From Seonamhaeicola aphaedonensis (GTDB lineage Bacteria; Bacteroidota; Bacteroidia; Flavobacteriales; Flavobacteriaceae), in NCBI RefSeq assembly GCF_003386195.1, contig NZ_QRDX01000002.1, positions 20,473 to 84,472 on the forward strand: a DNA stretch of 64,000 nucleotides. The letters are read 5' to 3'. The notes below the pieces were generated by a model. That model was not told where the DNA came from. It was given only the letters and a program-made list of their open reading frames with translations, and ran no database searches. Shown one piece after another: positions 54,961 through 62,815 of this stretch (its first letter is position 1; each line of letters opens with the position of its first letter). The translations under genes were made by a program, and so were the position numbers.

Positions 54961-54990
54961 AAAAAGCCTTCATTAATGAAGGCTTTTTTA
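54961..54990 (+). terminator. terminator after rpsA
   Basis: A perfect palindrome of two 14-base arms (54961-54974 and 54975-54988) made of an A-run, GCCTTCATT and complement, ending in a T-run. It starts 22 bases after the stop codon. Confidence 0.85.
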
Positions 54991-55048
54991 TGCTTCAGCA
55001 ATTAGGATATTGCAATAACTTTATATTTTTACTTATAAATTTTTGCAT

Positions 55049-55056
55049 TACCTTTG
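55049..55056 (+). promoter_or_regulatory. -7 box (TACCTTTG) of pyrR
   Basis: TACCTTTG fits the consensus, 25 bases before the ATG at 55082. The leader is too short for a PyrR attenuator. Confidence 0.45.
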
Positions 55057-55081
55057 TATTCCAGACACGTTTGGATAATTT

Positions 55082-55621
55082 ATGAGTCAAAAAGTTTTAC
55101 TTAACGCAAAAGAGGTAAACATCATTCTACATCGATTGGCTTGTCAACTTATTGAAAAACACAACGACTTTTCTAATACTGTTTTAATTGGACTTCAACC
55201 AAGAGGTGTGTACCTTGCAGATAGATTGACCAAAATTTTGAAAGCAGATTATAAAGTGAAGAATATAAAATCAGGTCAGTTGGATATTACGTTTTATAGA
55301 GATGATTTTAGGAGAGGCGATAAAACTTTAAAAGCAAATACTACGGAATTAGATTTTTTAGTTGAAGATAAAAATATTGTGTTTATTGATGATGTTCTAT
55401 ATACTGGCCGAAGTATTAGAGCCGCATTAACAGCTATTCAATCGTTTGGAAGACCTAATGAGATTGAGCTTTTAACCTTGATTGACAGACGTTTTAGTAG
55501 GCATTTACCCATTCAGCCAGATTACAGGGGTAGACAAGTAGATGCCATAAATAATGAAAAAGTTATAGTACATTGGCAAGAAAATGAAGGTGAAGATGCG
55601 GTGTACCTAATAGAAAAATAA
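55082..55621 (+). CDS. pyrR: PyrR-type phosphoribosyltransferase
   Basis: A 179-residue type I phosphoribosyltransferase. The PRPP loop VFIDDVLYTGRSIRAAL (about 100-116) and the LLTLIDRRFSRHLPIQPDYRGRQVD segment are PyrR hallmarks. In Firmicutes PyrR binds pyr mRNA and has uracil phosphoribosyltransferase activity. Here it precedes pyrB, but no PyrR-binding attenuator was seen, so the regulatory part is untested. Confidence 0.92.
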   Translation: MSQKVLLNAKEVNIILHRLACQLIEKHNDFSNTVLIGLQPRGVYLADRLTKILKADYKVKNIKSGQLDITFYRDDFRRGDKTLKANTTELDFLVEDKNIVFIDDVLYTGRSIRAALTAIQSFGRPNEIELLTLIDRRFSRHLPIQPDYRGRQVDAINNEKVIVHWQENEGEDAVYLIEK

Positions 55622-55659
55622 TATTACATAACTAAAGTTGAAATATAAGAGGATTTAAA

Positions 55660-55692
55660 ACTTTTAACTTTTAACTTTTAACTTTTAACTTT
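55660..55692. repeat. heptamer tandem repeat (ACTTTTA x4.7) before pyrB
   Basis: Four perfect copies of ACTTTTA (55660-55687) are followed by ACTTT. The array ends four bases before the pyrB ATG at 55697, and its last unit creates TAACTTTG (55686-55693), a sequence of -7 box type. Confidence 0.85.
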
Positions 55693-55696
55693 GATA

Positions 55697-56626
55697 ATGA
55701 GCGAATTAAGTGTAAATCACTTACTAGGAATAAAATATCTTAACAAGAAAGATATTCAACTTATTTTTGAAACGGCGGATCATTTTAAAGAAGTGATTAA
55801 CAGACCCATTAAAAAAGTACCTTCGCTTAGAGATATTACCATTGCCAACCTCTTCTTTGAAAATTCAACCAGAACAAAATTATCTTTTGAACTAGCAGAA
55901 AAGCGTTTATCTGCCGATGTTATTAATTTTTCATCGGGGCAATCGTCCGTAAAAAAAGGAGAAACTTTAATAGATACCGTTAATAATATCTTATCTATGA
56001 AAGTAGATATGGTGGTAATGCGGCATCCTAATCCTGGAGCGGGAATCTTTTTATCAAATCATGTAAAAGCCAGTATCGTAAATGCCGGTGATGGCGCTCA
56101 CGAACATCCCACACAGGCTCTGTTAGATTCGTATTCAATTCGAGAAAAACTAGGTGGGGTTAGGGGAAAAAAAGTGGTTATTGTTGGTGATATTTTACAC
56201 AGTAGAGTAGCGTTGTCAAATATATTTGCCTTACAACTTCAGGGAGCTGAAGTAATGGTTTGTGGACCAAAAACTTTGTTGCCTAAGTATATAGATAAAC
56301 TTGGTGTAAAAGTTGAAACAAACCTTCGTAAAGCTTTAAATTGGTGTGATGTAGCTAATATGTTACGAGTTCAGAATGAGCGTATGGATATAAGTTATTT
56401 TCCATCAACAAGAGAGTACACACAACAATTTGGAGTTAACAAAGATTTGTTGGATTCCTTAGATAAAGAAATCACTATCATGCACCCAGGACCAATAAAC
56501 AGAGGTGTTGAAATAACCAGTGATGTTGCTGATTCTAATCAAGCAATCATTTTAGATCAGGTAGAGAATGGCGTAGCTATAAGAATGGCAGTGATTTATT
56601 TATTAGCTTCTAAAATAAAACATTAA
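55697..56626 (+). CDS. pyrB: aspartate carbamoyltransferase catalytic subunit
   Basis: A 309-residue enzyme making carbamoyl-aspartate for pyrimidines. The carbamoyl-phosphate motif FFENSTRTKLSFE (about 51-63; Lys where many have Arg), HEHPTQALLDSY, and HPGPINRGVEI are present. The start is ATG 55697 (MSELSVNHLLGIKYLN); the frame is open two codons earlier to a TTG. It follows pyrR by 75 bases that carry a heptamer repeat. No pyrI is adjacent. Confidence 0.96.
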   Translation: MSELSVNHLLGIKYLNKKDIQLIFETADHFKEVINRPIKKVPSLRDITIANLFFENSTRTKLSFELAEKRLSADVINFSSGQSSVKKGETLIDTVNNILSMKVDMVVMRHPNPGAGIFLSNHVKASIVNAGDGAHEHPTQALLDSYSIREKLGGVRGKKVVIVGDILHSRVALSNIFALQLQGAEVMVCGPKTLLPKYIDKLGVKVETNLRKALNWCDVANMLRVQNERMDISYFPSTREYTQQFGVNKDLLDSLDKEITIMHPGPINRGVEITSDVADSNQAIILDQVENGVAIRMAVIYLLASKIKH

Positions 56627-56636
56627 TCTTTAATCT

Positions 56637-56969
56637 ATGATTTTTGATCAAGACGGAAATATAACTATCATAACACAAGAAAAAGCTACTACCATTGAGC
56701 TTGTGAAAAAACTTCAAGCTCTATATCCTAAATACAAAAACAATAATATTATTGTTAATTTAACTACGCTTGGTAAGATTAGTTTAGATGACATTATTGA
56801 ATTTTTGCAGCTTTCAAATACTCATAGGGCGTCTAAACACTCTTTTATACTTGTTACCAATAAAGTAGAATTTGACGAGGTTCCTGATGAGATTGTTGTA
56901 GTTCCTACACTTCAGGAAGCTTATGATATTATTGAAATGGAGGAAATGGAGCGTGACCTCGGATTTTAA
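56637..56969 (+). CDS. STAS-like small protein preceding rnz
   Basis: A 110-residue cytoplasmic protein. The pattern GNITIITQEKATTIELVKKLQAL, NNIIVNLTTLGKISLDDIIEFLQLSNTHR and HSFILVTNKVEFDEVPDEIVVVPTLQEAYDII resembles a STAS/anti-sigma-antagonist fold, though the phosphorylatable Ser position is not clear. It is conserved next to rnz in related genomes as far as I recall; the function is unknown. It starts 10 bases after pyrB. Confidence 0.7.
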   Translation: MIFDQDGNITIITQEKATTIELVKKLQALYPKYKNNNIIVNLTTLGKISLDDIIEFLQLSNTHRASKHSFILVTNKVEFDEVPDEIVVVPTLQEAYDIIEMEEMERDLGF

Positions 56970-57041
56970 TAAGTTTGTTGTTTAGTTGTATGTCGTTATT
57001 AAGTCGATACAGCTTTACAAATTAACAACATACAGATTTAC

Positions 57042-57947
57042 ATGAAATTAACCATTTTAGGTTGTTATAGTGCCACCCCAAGAATTTTAACCAATCCAAC
57101 TGCTCAGGTTTTAGAGACCAAGGGTCATATGTTTTTGATTGATTGTGGAGAAGGAACACAAGTTCAATTAAGAAAGCACAAAGTTAAGTTTAGCCGTATT
57201 AAACATATATTTATTTCACATTTACATGGCGACCATTTTTTTGGATTGGTTGGTTTAATTTCAACATTTAGATTACTTACCAGAGAAGCCGATTTACATA
57301 TTTATGGTCCTGAGGGTATTAAAGAAGTTATTACACTTCAAATGAAATTAGCAGATTCTTGGACCAATTATAAGCTCATTTTTCATGAGTTAACTTCCAA
57401 AAAGTCTGAATTAATTTTTGAAGACGATAAAGTTGAAGTACATACTATCCCTTTAAATCACAGAGTTTATACAAATGGTTTCCTATTTAAGGAAAAAAAA
57501 GGTAAACGAAAACTAAACATTGCTGCTGTTGAGGAAGCTAATATTAATGTAGCGTATTACCGTAAACTAACTCAAGGTTTTGATGTTGTTAATGAAGATG
57601 GTATTACTATAAAAAACGAAGCGGTAACAAGACCGGGTGATAAACCAAAGAGTTATGCGTTTTGTAGTGATACCATGTATAAAGAGGATATTGTTCCTAT
57701 CATAGAGAACACAGATGTGTTATATCACGAATCTACTTTTTTAGACACACAAGCACACATAGCATTAAGAACAAAACATTCAACAGCAAAAGAAGCCGCT
57801 ACAATTGCAAAAAAAGCTAATGTAGGGAAATTACTGCTTGGGCATTATTCTACGCGCTATAAAGACTTAAATGTTTTTAAAACGGAAGCAAGAGAGGTGT
57901 TTGAAGCTGTTGAGCTTTCAGAAGATGGAAAAGTTTTTGAATTTTAA
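57042..57947 (+). CDS. rnz: ribonuclease Z
   Basis: A 301-residue metallo-beta-lactamase-fold nuclease that trims tRNA 3' ends. The zinc motif SHLHGDHFFGL (about 59-69), the N-terminal LGCYSATPRI with the AHL/exosite-type order, ATFCSDT-like YAFCSDTMY, HESTFLD and GHYSTRY are present, as expected for RNase Z rather than arylsulfatase relatives. It follows the STAS-like gene by 72 bases. Confidence 0.95.
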   Translation: MKLTILGCYSATPRILTNPTAQVLETKGHMFLIDCGEGTQVQLRKHKVKFSRIKHIFISHLHGDHFFGLVGLISTFRLLTREADLHIYGPEGIKEVITLQMKLADSWTNYKLIFHELTSKKSELIFEDDKVEVHTIPLNHRVYTNGFLFKEKKGKRKLNIAAVEEANINVAYYRKLTQGFDVVNEDGITIKNEAVTRPGDKPKSYAFCSDTMYKEDIVPIIENTDVLYHESTFLDTQAHIALRTKHSTAKEAATIAKKANVGKLLLGHYSTRYKDLNVFKTEAREVFEAVELSEDGKVFEF

Positions 57948-57979
57948 AATGATTTAATTCTTATTCAATACATTTGAAT

Positions 57980-58627
57980 ATGGAAAATGACTTAAGTAAC
58001 TACAGAAAGTCTTATGAAAAAGGGGAGCTACTTTTAAACAATGTTCCAGAAAACCCAATGGAACTATTTCAGAAATGGTTTTTTGAGGTAGATAATTATT
58101 TTACCGAAGATGAAACTAATGCCATGACTATTTCTACCATTGGTTTGGACGGATATCCAAAGAATAGGGTAGTATTGCTTAAAAAATATACCTACGAAGG
58201 CTTTATTTTCTATACTAATTATTTAAGTGAAAAAGGAAAGGCAATTGAGCAAAACCCTAATGTATGTTTGTCATTTTTCTGGCACGGTGCAGAACGTCAA
58301 ATCATTATAAAAGGAAAAGCAGAAAAGATAGCCGAAAATTTAAGTGATGGCTATTTTGAATCTAGGCCACGTGGTAGCCAGCTAGGGGCGCTAGTATCTA
58401 ATCAAAGTGAAGAGATAGAAAATCGCCAGTATTTAGAGCAAAAACTATCTGATTTAGAAAAAGAATTTCAAGGGAAAGAAATACCCAGACCTAAAAGTTG
58501 GGGGGGATACATTGTAAAGCCCGTTGAAGTTGAATTTTGGCAAGGGAGACCCAACCGCTTACACGATAGAATTAGATACAAACTTCAACCAGATTATAAT
58601 TGGGTAATTCATCGATTATCTCCTTAA
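57980..58627 (+). CDS. pdxH: pyridoxamine 5'-phosphate oxidase
   Basis: A 215-residue FMN enzyme. Visible are MTISTIGLDGYPKNRVVLLK, FYTNYLSEKG, SFFWHGAERQIIIKGKAEK, SRPRGSQLGALVSNQSE and the C-terminal WQGRPNRLHDRIRY. It makes pyridoxal 5'-phosphate from PNP or PMP. The start is ATG 57980; the TTG two codons earlier is not preferred. The C-terminus (WVIHRLSP) is complete. Confidence 0.96.
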   Translation: MENDLSNYRKSYEKGELLLNNVPENPMELFQKWFFEVDNYFTEDETNAMTISTIGLDGYPKNRVVLLKKYTYEGFIFYTNYLSEKGKAIEQNPNVCLSFFWHGAERQIIIKGKAEKIAENLSDGYFESRPRGSQLGALVSNQSEEIENRQYLEQKLSDLEKEFQGKEIPRPKSWGGYIVKPVEVEFWQGRPNRLHDRIRYKLQPDYNWVIHRLSP

Positions 58628-58629
58628 TA

Positions 58630-58720
58630 AAACGATTAAATACATTTATGTGTTTAAAAAAGTCATTTAATCGTTTAAAAATGTATTTCATCGATTTTAA
58701 AAATGCATTTCATCGATTTT
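58630..58720. repeat. inverted repeat plus 22-bp tandem duplication after pdxH
   Basis: A perfect 12-bp inverted repeat (58630-58641 and 58665-58676) is followed directly by two 22-bp direct copies (58677-58698, 58699-58720) differing at one base. All share ATCGATTTT/AACGATT-like words. There is no T-run right after the hairpin. Confidence 0.75.
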
Positions 58721-58790
58721 TATATCAAATAAAATGGTAGGCTGAATTAGGTTAATAAATTTATGGAACCAAATCTAAATTTACCTACTT

Positions 58791-59285
58791 ATGAAGTTAT
58801 TAACAAAATTGCCAATATTGGCATTGTTAGCTGTTTTGAGTTTTTCCTGCTCTACAGATAGCATAGATGAAAAGGTTAATAGTATTGAATTAAGCCTTAA
58901 AACTCCCCAAACAAAAACTATTGAAGTTGAAATTTTAGAACAAATTAACCACCATAGGTTGTCAGTAGGTCTTAAACCCCTGACTGATATGAGCGTTGTA
59001 AAATCGGTTGCTTTTAGCCATACAGATTATATGGTTGATAAAGATCAAATTTCTCATGATAACTTCTTTACACGAAGTAATTACCTAAAGGAAAACGTAG
59101 GTGCTAAGAGTGTTTCTGAAAATGTGGCTTACGGATATACATCTGCCGAAACTGTTGTTAAAGCTTGGTTAAGAAGTGAAGGACATAGAGAAACCATTGA
59201 AGGAGACTTTACTTATTTTGATGTTTCAGCAGAAAAAAATGCAGAAGGTAAGTGGTATTATACCAATATCTTTATTAAAAAATAA
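58791..59285 (+). CDS. CAP (SCP/PR1)-domain lipoprotein
   Basis: A 164-residue predicted lipoprotein (lipobox LSFSC, Cys20). The CAP domain spans about 45-162, with ILEQINHHRLSVGLKPL, AFSHTDYMVDKDQISHDNF, SENVAYGY, VVKAWLRSEGHRETIEGDFTYFDVS and the terminal YYTNIF. The His/Glu site residues H71, E104-type and H136-type are visible. CAP proteins bind lipids or peptides or act as proteases; the role here is unknown. Confidence 0.88.
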   Translation: MKLLTKLPILALLAVLSFSCSTDSIDEKVNSIELSLKTPQTKTIEVEILEQINHHRLSVGLKPLTDMSVVKSVAFSHTDYMVDKDQISHDNFFTRSNYLKENVGAKSVSENVAYGYTSAETVVKAWLRSEGHRETIEGDFTYFDVSAEKNAEGKWYYTNIFIKK

Positions 59286-59432
59286 TATTACTTAGTTCCA
59301 AAAGTAATATGAACCCATAACCTTATTTGATTTACTGATTTAGCAACTTTGCACGGTAGAGGTATTGTGCAATTAAAAAATTAAATAGGTTATTTATGAT
59401 AACTTTATGTTATTGAATTTAGCTTTAGGTAT

Positions 59433-59462
59433 AAAACCTTCCTATAGATAGGAAGGTTTTTT
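59433..59462 (+). terminator. terminator in the intergenic region
   Basis: AAAACCTTCC pairs with GGAAGGTTTT around an 8-base loop, followed by T. It lies about 150 bases past the CAP gene, so it ends either a long 3' UTR or a separate small RNA. Confidence 0.75.
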
Positions 59463-59882
59463 GTATTTGTAAACTAAGGAAGTTATTCTAAAAGCCTTTC
59501 CATTTCCAAAATTAATTGGGGAGTTATTTATAAGGATGTATTGGCTATAATGTATTGGTCTTCTATTTATATTAATTCTTTTTCGAATGTCTATGATAAA
59601 TTATGAAGCATTGTTAACTGAACTTGTTTCAGGTTCTCTAAAAAATATCAATATTTATTAGTGTTTTGGGTTTTTAAAACGAGTTTGGTATGACACTAAA
59701 TCAACACTAGGACATCAAGAGACTATTTAATACATTATACTATTTTAAAAATTGTTAGATTCCTCGTCACTTTGCTCTCTAGGTATGACATGATTCTCAA
59801 AAGAATTTCATTCTTTTATTTAAAACTATATATTTCAAATACATAGCGGTTTATTTTCTATTTGATTTTTATCTATATAAGC

Positions 59883-59915
59883 AAAAAAACCACCAAGCTT
59901 AAGCTTGGTGGTTTT
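59883..59915 (-). terminator. terminator of the T9SS type B operon
   Basis: The perfect palindrome has two 15-base arms (59886-59900 and 59901-59915; CCACCAAGCTT core) and, read on the minus strand, a T7 run. It begins 30 bases after the OmpA-family stop. Confidence 0.85.
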
Positions 59916-59944
59916 ATACAATAATTGAGTTTAGCTTTAATACT

Positions 59945-61861
59945 CTATTCCATTTTGATAATGATAAACTCGGTACGTCTGTTTAACTGATGACTGTTTT
60001 CTTCACAATTGACGCTTCCATCACATCCATTAGTTAATCTACGCTCACCAAATCCTTCATGAGCTGTAATTCTAGCTGCGTCAACACCATTATCAATTAA
60101 ATATTGATAGGTTGAGTTAGCTCTATCTATAGATAGTTTGTCATTGTAACTTAACGTTCCTCTCGAATCGGTATGTGATTCTATTCTAATAACCATTCCT
60201 GGATACGTTTCGTTCATTAACTTAACGATCTTGTCTAATTCTACCGCTGCATCAGGACGAATATTGTGCTTGTCAAAATCGAAGTAGATGATACCTAAAT
60301 CTGCTAAAATTGGAACATCTCTAACCGGCGTTAGTTCTAAGTTAGCTGTAATGGTAGTAACTTTAGGTTCAATTCCTTTAGAAGTAAATTCTTTAACGTC
60401 ATCTTCGTATTTCTTTTGACTCGCTGTAATTTTATAGTCTACATCTCTATCGATATTAATTTCGTAATAACCTTCCTCATCAGTTTCCATATAAGCAATT
60501 TGTTTACCATTACCATCTAATAAAGTTATAATGGCATTAGGTACAGGCTTTTTGTTGACAATATCAGTTACCACACCTTCAACGTTTAATAGTGGCACTC
60601 TATTATAAGCATAGATATCATCATCTCCTTTCCCCCCCGGACGATTGGAAGCAAAGTAACCCGTTAACCCGTCTTCATTCATAGTAAAGGAAAAATCATC
60701 TTTACTAGAATTCACAGGAACTCCTAGGTTAATCACATCTACAATTTCATCATCTTCATTGGTAATAGTTCCAAAAATATCAAGCATTCCTAGTCCTACA
60801 TGTCCATCAGAAGAAAAGAATAAGCTACCTTCATTATTGATGAAAGGCATTCCCTCAGAACCACTTGTATTTACTACATTACCTAAGTTTTTAGGTTCAC
60901 CTAAACTTCCATCATCATTAATATCAACAACATAGATATCTGAAGCGCCAACGCCTCCAGGTCTATCAGATGCAAAATATAGTTTTTTATTATCTGGACT
61001 TAGCGCAGGGTGCTGCGTACTAAATTCAGAATCATTAATAGATAAATCCTCAACATCAGACCATATGCTATCTTTAAGAGTAGCTCTATAGATTTTTACC
61101 TGATTAATACCTTTACTATTACTGTCGTAAACGTTTTTAATAAAGCTATTTCTGGTAAAATACATTGTGTTGCCATCATTAGTGATTGTAACAGGACCAT
61201 CATGATATATAGAGTTTACATCTCCTTTTAATTTTGAAGTGTGGTCTGCAGGCTCTTTACTATCTTTATCTACAGCGTAAACGTCCAAGAAAGGTTGTTC
61301 ATTCCAGCCGTAAAGTCTTTTGATAGAAACACCTTCATCTCTGGTAGAGGCAAAGTATATTTTACCATTGTACTCATAAGCACCAAAGTCACTTAGTTTA
61401 GAATTATGATTGAATTTACTTAAAAAGTACTGCTGCTTTGCATTAAAGATATTAGTAATAAAATTACCTTTCTTTAAGTATTTTCCGGTATTTACAACAC
61501 CTCCAGAATCTTGATAGCGTTTCATCCACTCTTTAGATTCATCGTATTTTTCAATACCTCTAAGGGCTTGAGCATAATTATAGTAATATTCAATAGGAAC
61601 GTTTTCTTGAGCTACTGCTTTTTTGTAATATTTTGCAGCATTTTTAGCATCTCTCATAAGTGCATAACAATCTGCCAAACGTCTAACAACATAATCTTCG
61701 TTATACTTATTTTCAAGAAGCTCAAGATAAGTTTCAGTAGCTTTTACAAATGAGAACTTATTAAATAATGTATCTGCTTTTTTCTGTTTTCCATATTGTG
61801 CAGAGGCCGTTAAACTCACCGTCAATAGGATACAAACTAATATGTAATTTTTTAATTTCAT
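59945..61861 (-). CDS. OmpA-family protein with TPR and PD40 propeller (PorE-like)
   Basis: A 638-residue exported protein (signal peptide 1-21). Domain order: TPR-like helices (about 25-125), PD40/WD40-like propeller with repeats such as LSPDNKKLYFASDRPGGVGASDIYV and GYFASNRPGGKGDDDIYAY (about 150-410), carboxypeptidase-regulatory-like domain (about 425-505), and C-terminal OmpA peptidoglycan-binding domain (about 520-638; IRIESHTDSRG, NRRTEFII). This is the architecture of the T9SS protein PorE and of accessory partners of type B cargo. It begins 15 bases after the PorP/SprF-like gene and is the last gene of the operon. Confidence 0.88.
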   Translation of the reverse strand: MKLKNYILVCILLTVSLTASAQYGKQKKADTLFNKFSFVKATETYLELLENKYNEDYVVRRLADCYALMRDAKNAAKYYKKAVAQENVPIEYYYNYAQALRGIEKYDESKEWMKRYQDSGGVVNTGKYLKKGNFITNIFNAKQQYFLSKFNHNSKLSDFGAYEYNGKIYFASTRDEGVSIKRLYGWNEQPFLDVYAVDKDSKEPADHTSKLKGDVNSIYHDGPVTITNDGNTMYFTRNSFIKNVYDSNSKGINQVKIYRATLKDSIWSDVEDLSINDSEFSTQHPALSPDNKKLYFASDRPGGVGASDIYVVDINDDGSLGEPKNLGNVVNTSGSEGMPFINNEGSLFFSSDGHVGLGMLDIFGTITNEDDEIVDVINLGVPVNSSKDDFSFTMNEDGLTGYFASNRPGGKGDDDIYAYNRVPLLNVEGVVTDIVNKKPVPNAIITLLDGNGKQIAYMETDEEGYYEINIDRDVDYKITASQKKYEDDVKEFTSKGIEPKVTTITANLELTPVRDVPILADLGIIYFDFDKHNIRPDAAVELDKIVKLMNETYPGMVIRIESHTDSRGTLSYNDKLSIDRANSTYQYLIDNGVDAARITAHEGFGERRLTNGCDGSVNCEENSHQLNRRTEFIIIKME

Positions 61862-61876
61862 GGGTGATTCTTTTTA

Positions 61877-62803
61877 TTAGAAATATCTAGGTGATTTTAA
61901 TTTATTACTCATAAACTTAAATTCATAAATTAACAATACTTCATGTGTACCACTCGTATAGTTATTTATATCAGAATTTGGTTTTTCATAGGCATAACCA
62001 AGACGTAATTGTCGAGACACTTGCACATCCATAAAACCTCCAAAGGCTCCAGCAGATTCATTCATTCTGTATGAACCACCAATCCAAAACTTCTCATTAA
62101 ATAAAAAGTTAGCCGTAAAGTCATAAGATAGTGGTGCACCGTTAGTAGCTTTTATTAAATAAGAGGGTTTAAACTTCAACTTGTCACTTAAGTTAAACAC
62201 ATAACCACCGGTGAAGTAATAACTTAGCCTTTCAAGTGCTTCAAAGCCCTCTTCCTTATTTTGGTCATTATTAAGTACACGAGGCGCTGATAAGCCTAAG
62301 TACCATTTATTGGTGTGCCAAAAAAGACCTAAACCTATGTTTGGTGTCCATCTACTTTGGGTTCCATTAAAAAACGGATCATTCATAATACTTGGGTCGT
62401 TAATGAATTCCTGATCAAAACTATAACCCGTAAAACCAGCCTTTAAACCAAAAGCTAACTTACCATCCACACCTGTAGGTATGCTATATGAGAAATCTCC
62501 ATACAAGTAAGAATAGTTTTGAGGACCTAAATCGTCTTGAATAAAAGACAATCCCAAACCAACCCTATCATTTCTTAATGGTGAATGAATAGAAAGCGTT
62601 TGTGTGATAGGACCTCCATTAAAGTCAACCCATTGACTTCTATGTAATCCAACGATGCTCAAAGCCTCTCTACTACCGGCATAAGCAGGATTAATTGAGA
62701 TTGTATTGTACATGTACTGCGTAAACTGTGGTAGCTGTTGAGCCATTCCAAACACAGTGCTAAACAATGCAATAGCGATTATATAATGTTTAATAAGTTT
62801 CAT
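61877..62803 (-). CDS. PorP/SprF family type IX secretion membrane protein
   Basis: A 308-residue outer-membrane protein. The signal peptide is residues 1-21, and the mature part begins with the family hallmark QLPQFTQYMYNTISINPAYAGSREALS. Several amphipathic strands follow, and it ends KLKSPRYF with an aromatic terminus. SprF-type proteins are specific partners needed to secrete and anchor type B CTD cargo. It lies 12 bases after the cargo gene. Confidence 0.92.
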   Translation of the reverse strand: MKLIKHYIIAIALFSTVFGMAQQLPQFTQYMYNTISINPAYAGSREALSIVGLHRSQWVDFNGGPITQTLSIHSPLRNDRVGLGLSFIQDDLGPQNYSYLYGDFSYSIPTGVDGKLAFGLKAGFTGYSFDQEFINDPSIMNDPFFNGTQSRWTPNIGLGLFWHTNKWYLGLSAPRVLNNDQNKEEGFEALERLSYYFTGGYVFNLSDKLKFKPSYLIKATNGAPLSYDFTANFLFNEKFWIGGSYRMNESAGAFGGFMDVQVSRQLRLGYAYEKPNSDINNYTSGTHEVLLIYEFKFMSNKLKSPRYF

Positions 62804-62815
62804 AGGTTAAAGTTT

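Larger units (their letters stand above)
59286..59944. other. long non-coding region with two terminators and repeat remnants
   Basis: About 660 bases without a credible gene. From left to right it contains an inverted repeat TTGCAC/GTGCAA (59350-59373), a terminator hairpin (59433-59462), a dispersed-repeat core at 59618-59632, a related decayed segment near 59755-59800, and the minus-strand terminator of the T9SS operon (59883-59915). Confidence 0.55.

Noticed and set aside
54940..55081. PyrR attenuator upstream of pyrR
   Set aside because: The only hairpin there is the rpsA terminator, and the pyrR -7 box lies downstream of it.
55660..55692. CRISPR-like array
   Set aside because: The heptamers are contiguous with no spacers; nothing else in the window resembles a CRISPR array or Cas protein.
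55686..55693. TAACTTTG as the working pyrB promoter
   Set aside because: It ends only three bases before the ATG, so the transcript would start inside the gene; it is kept only as a note on the repeat.
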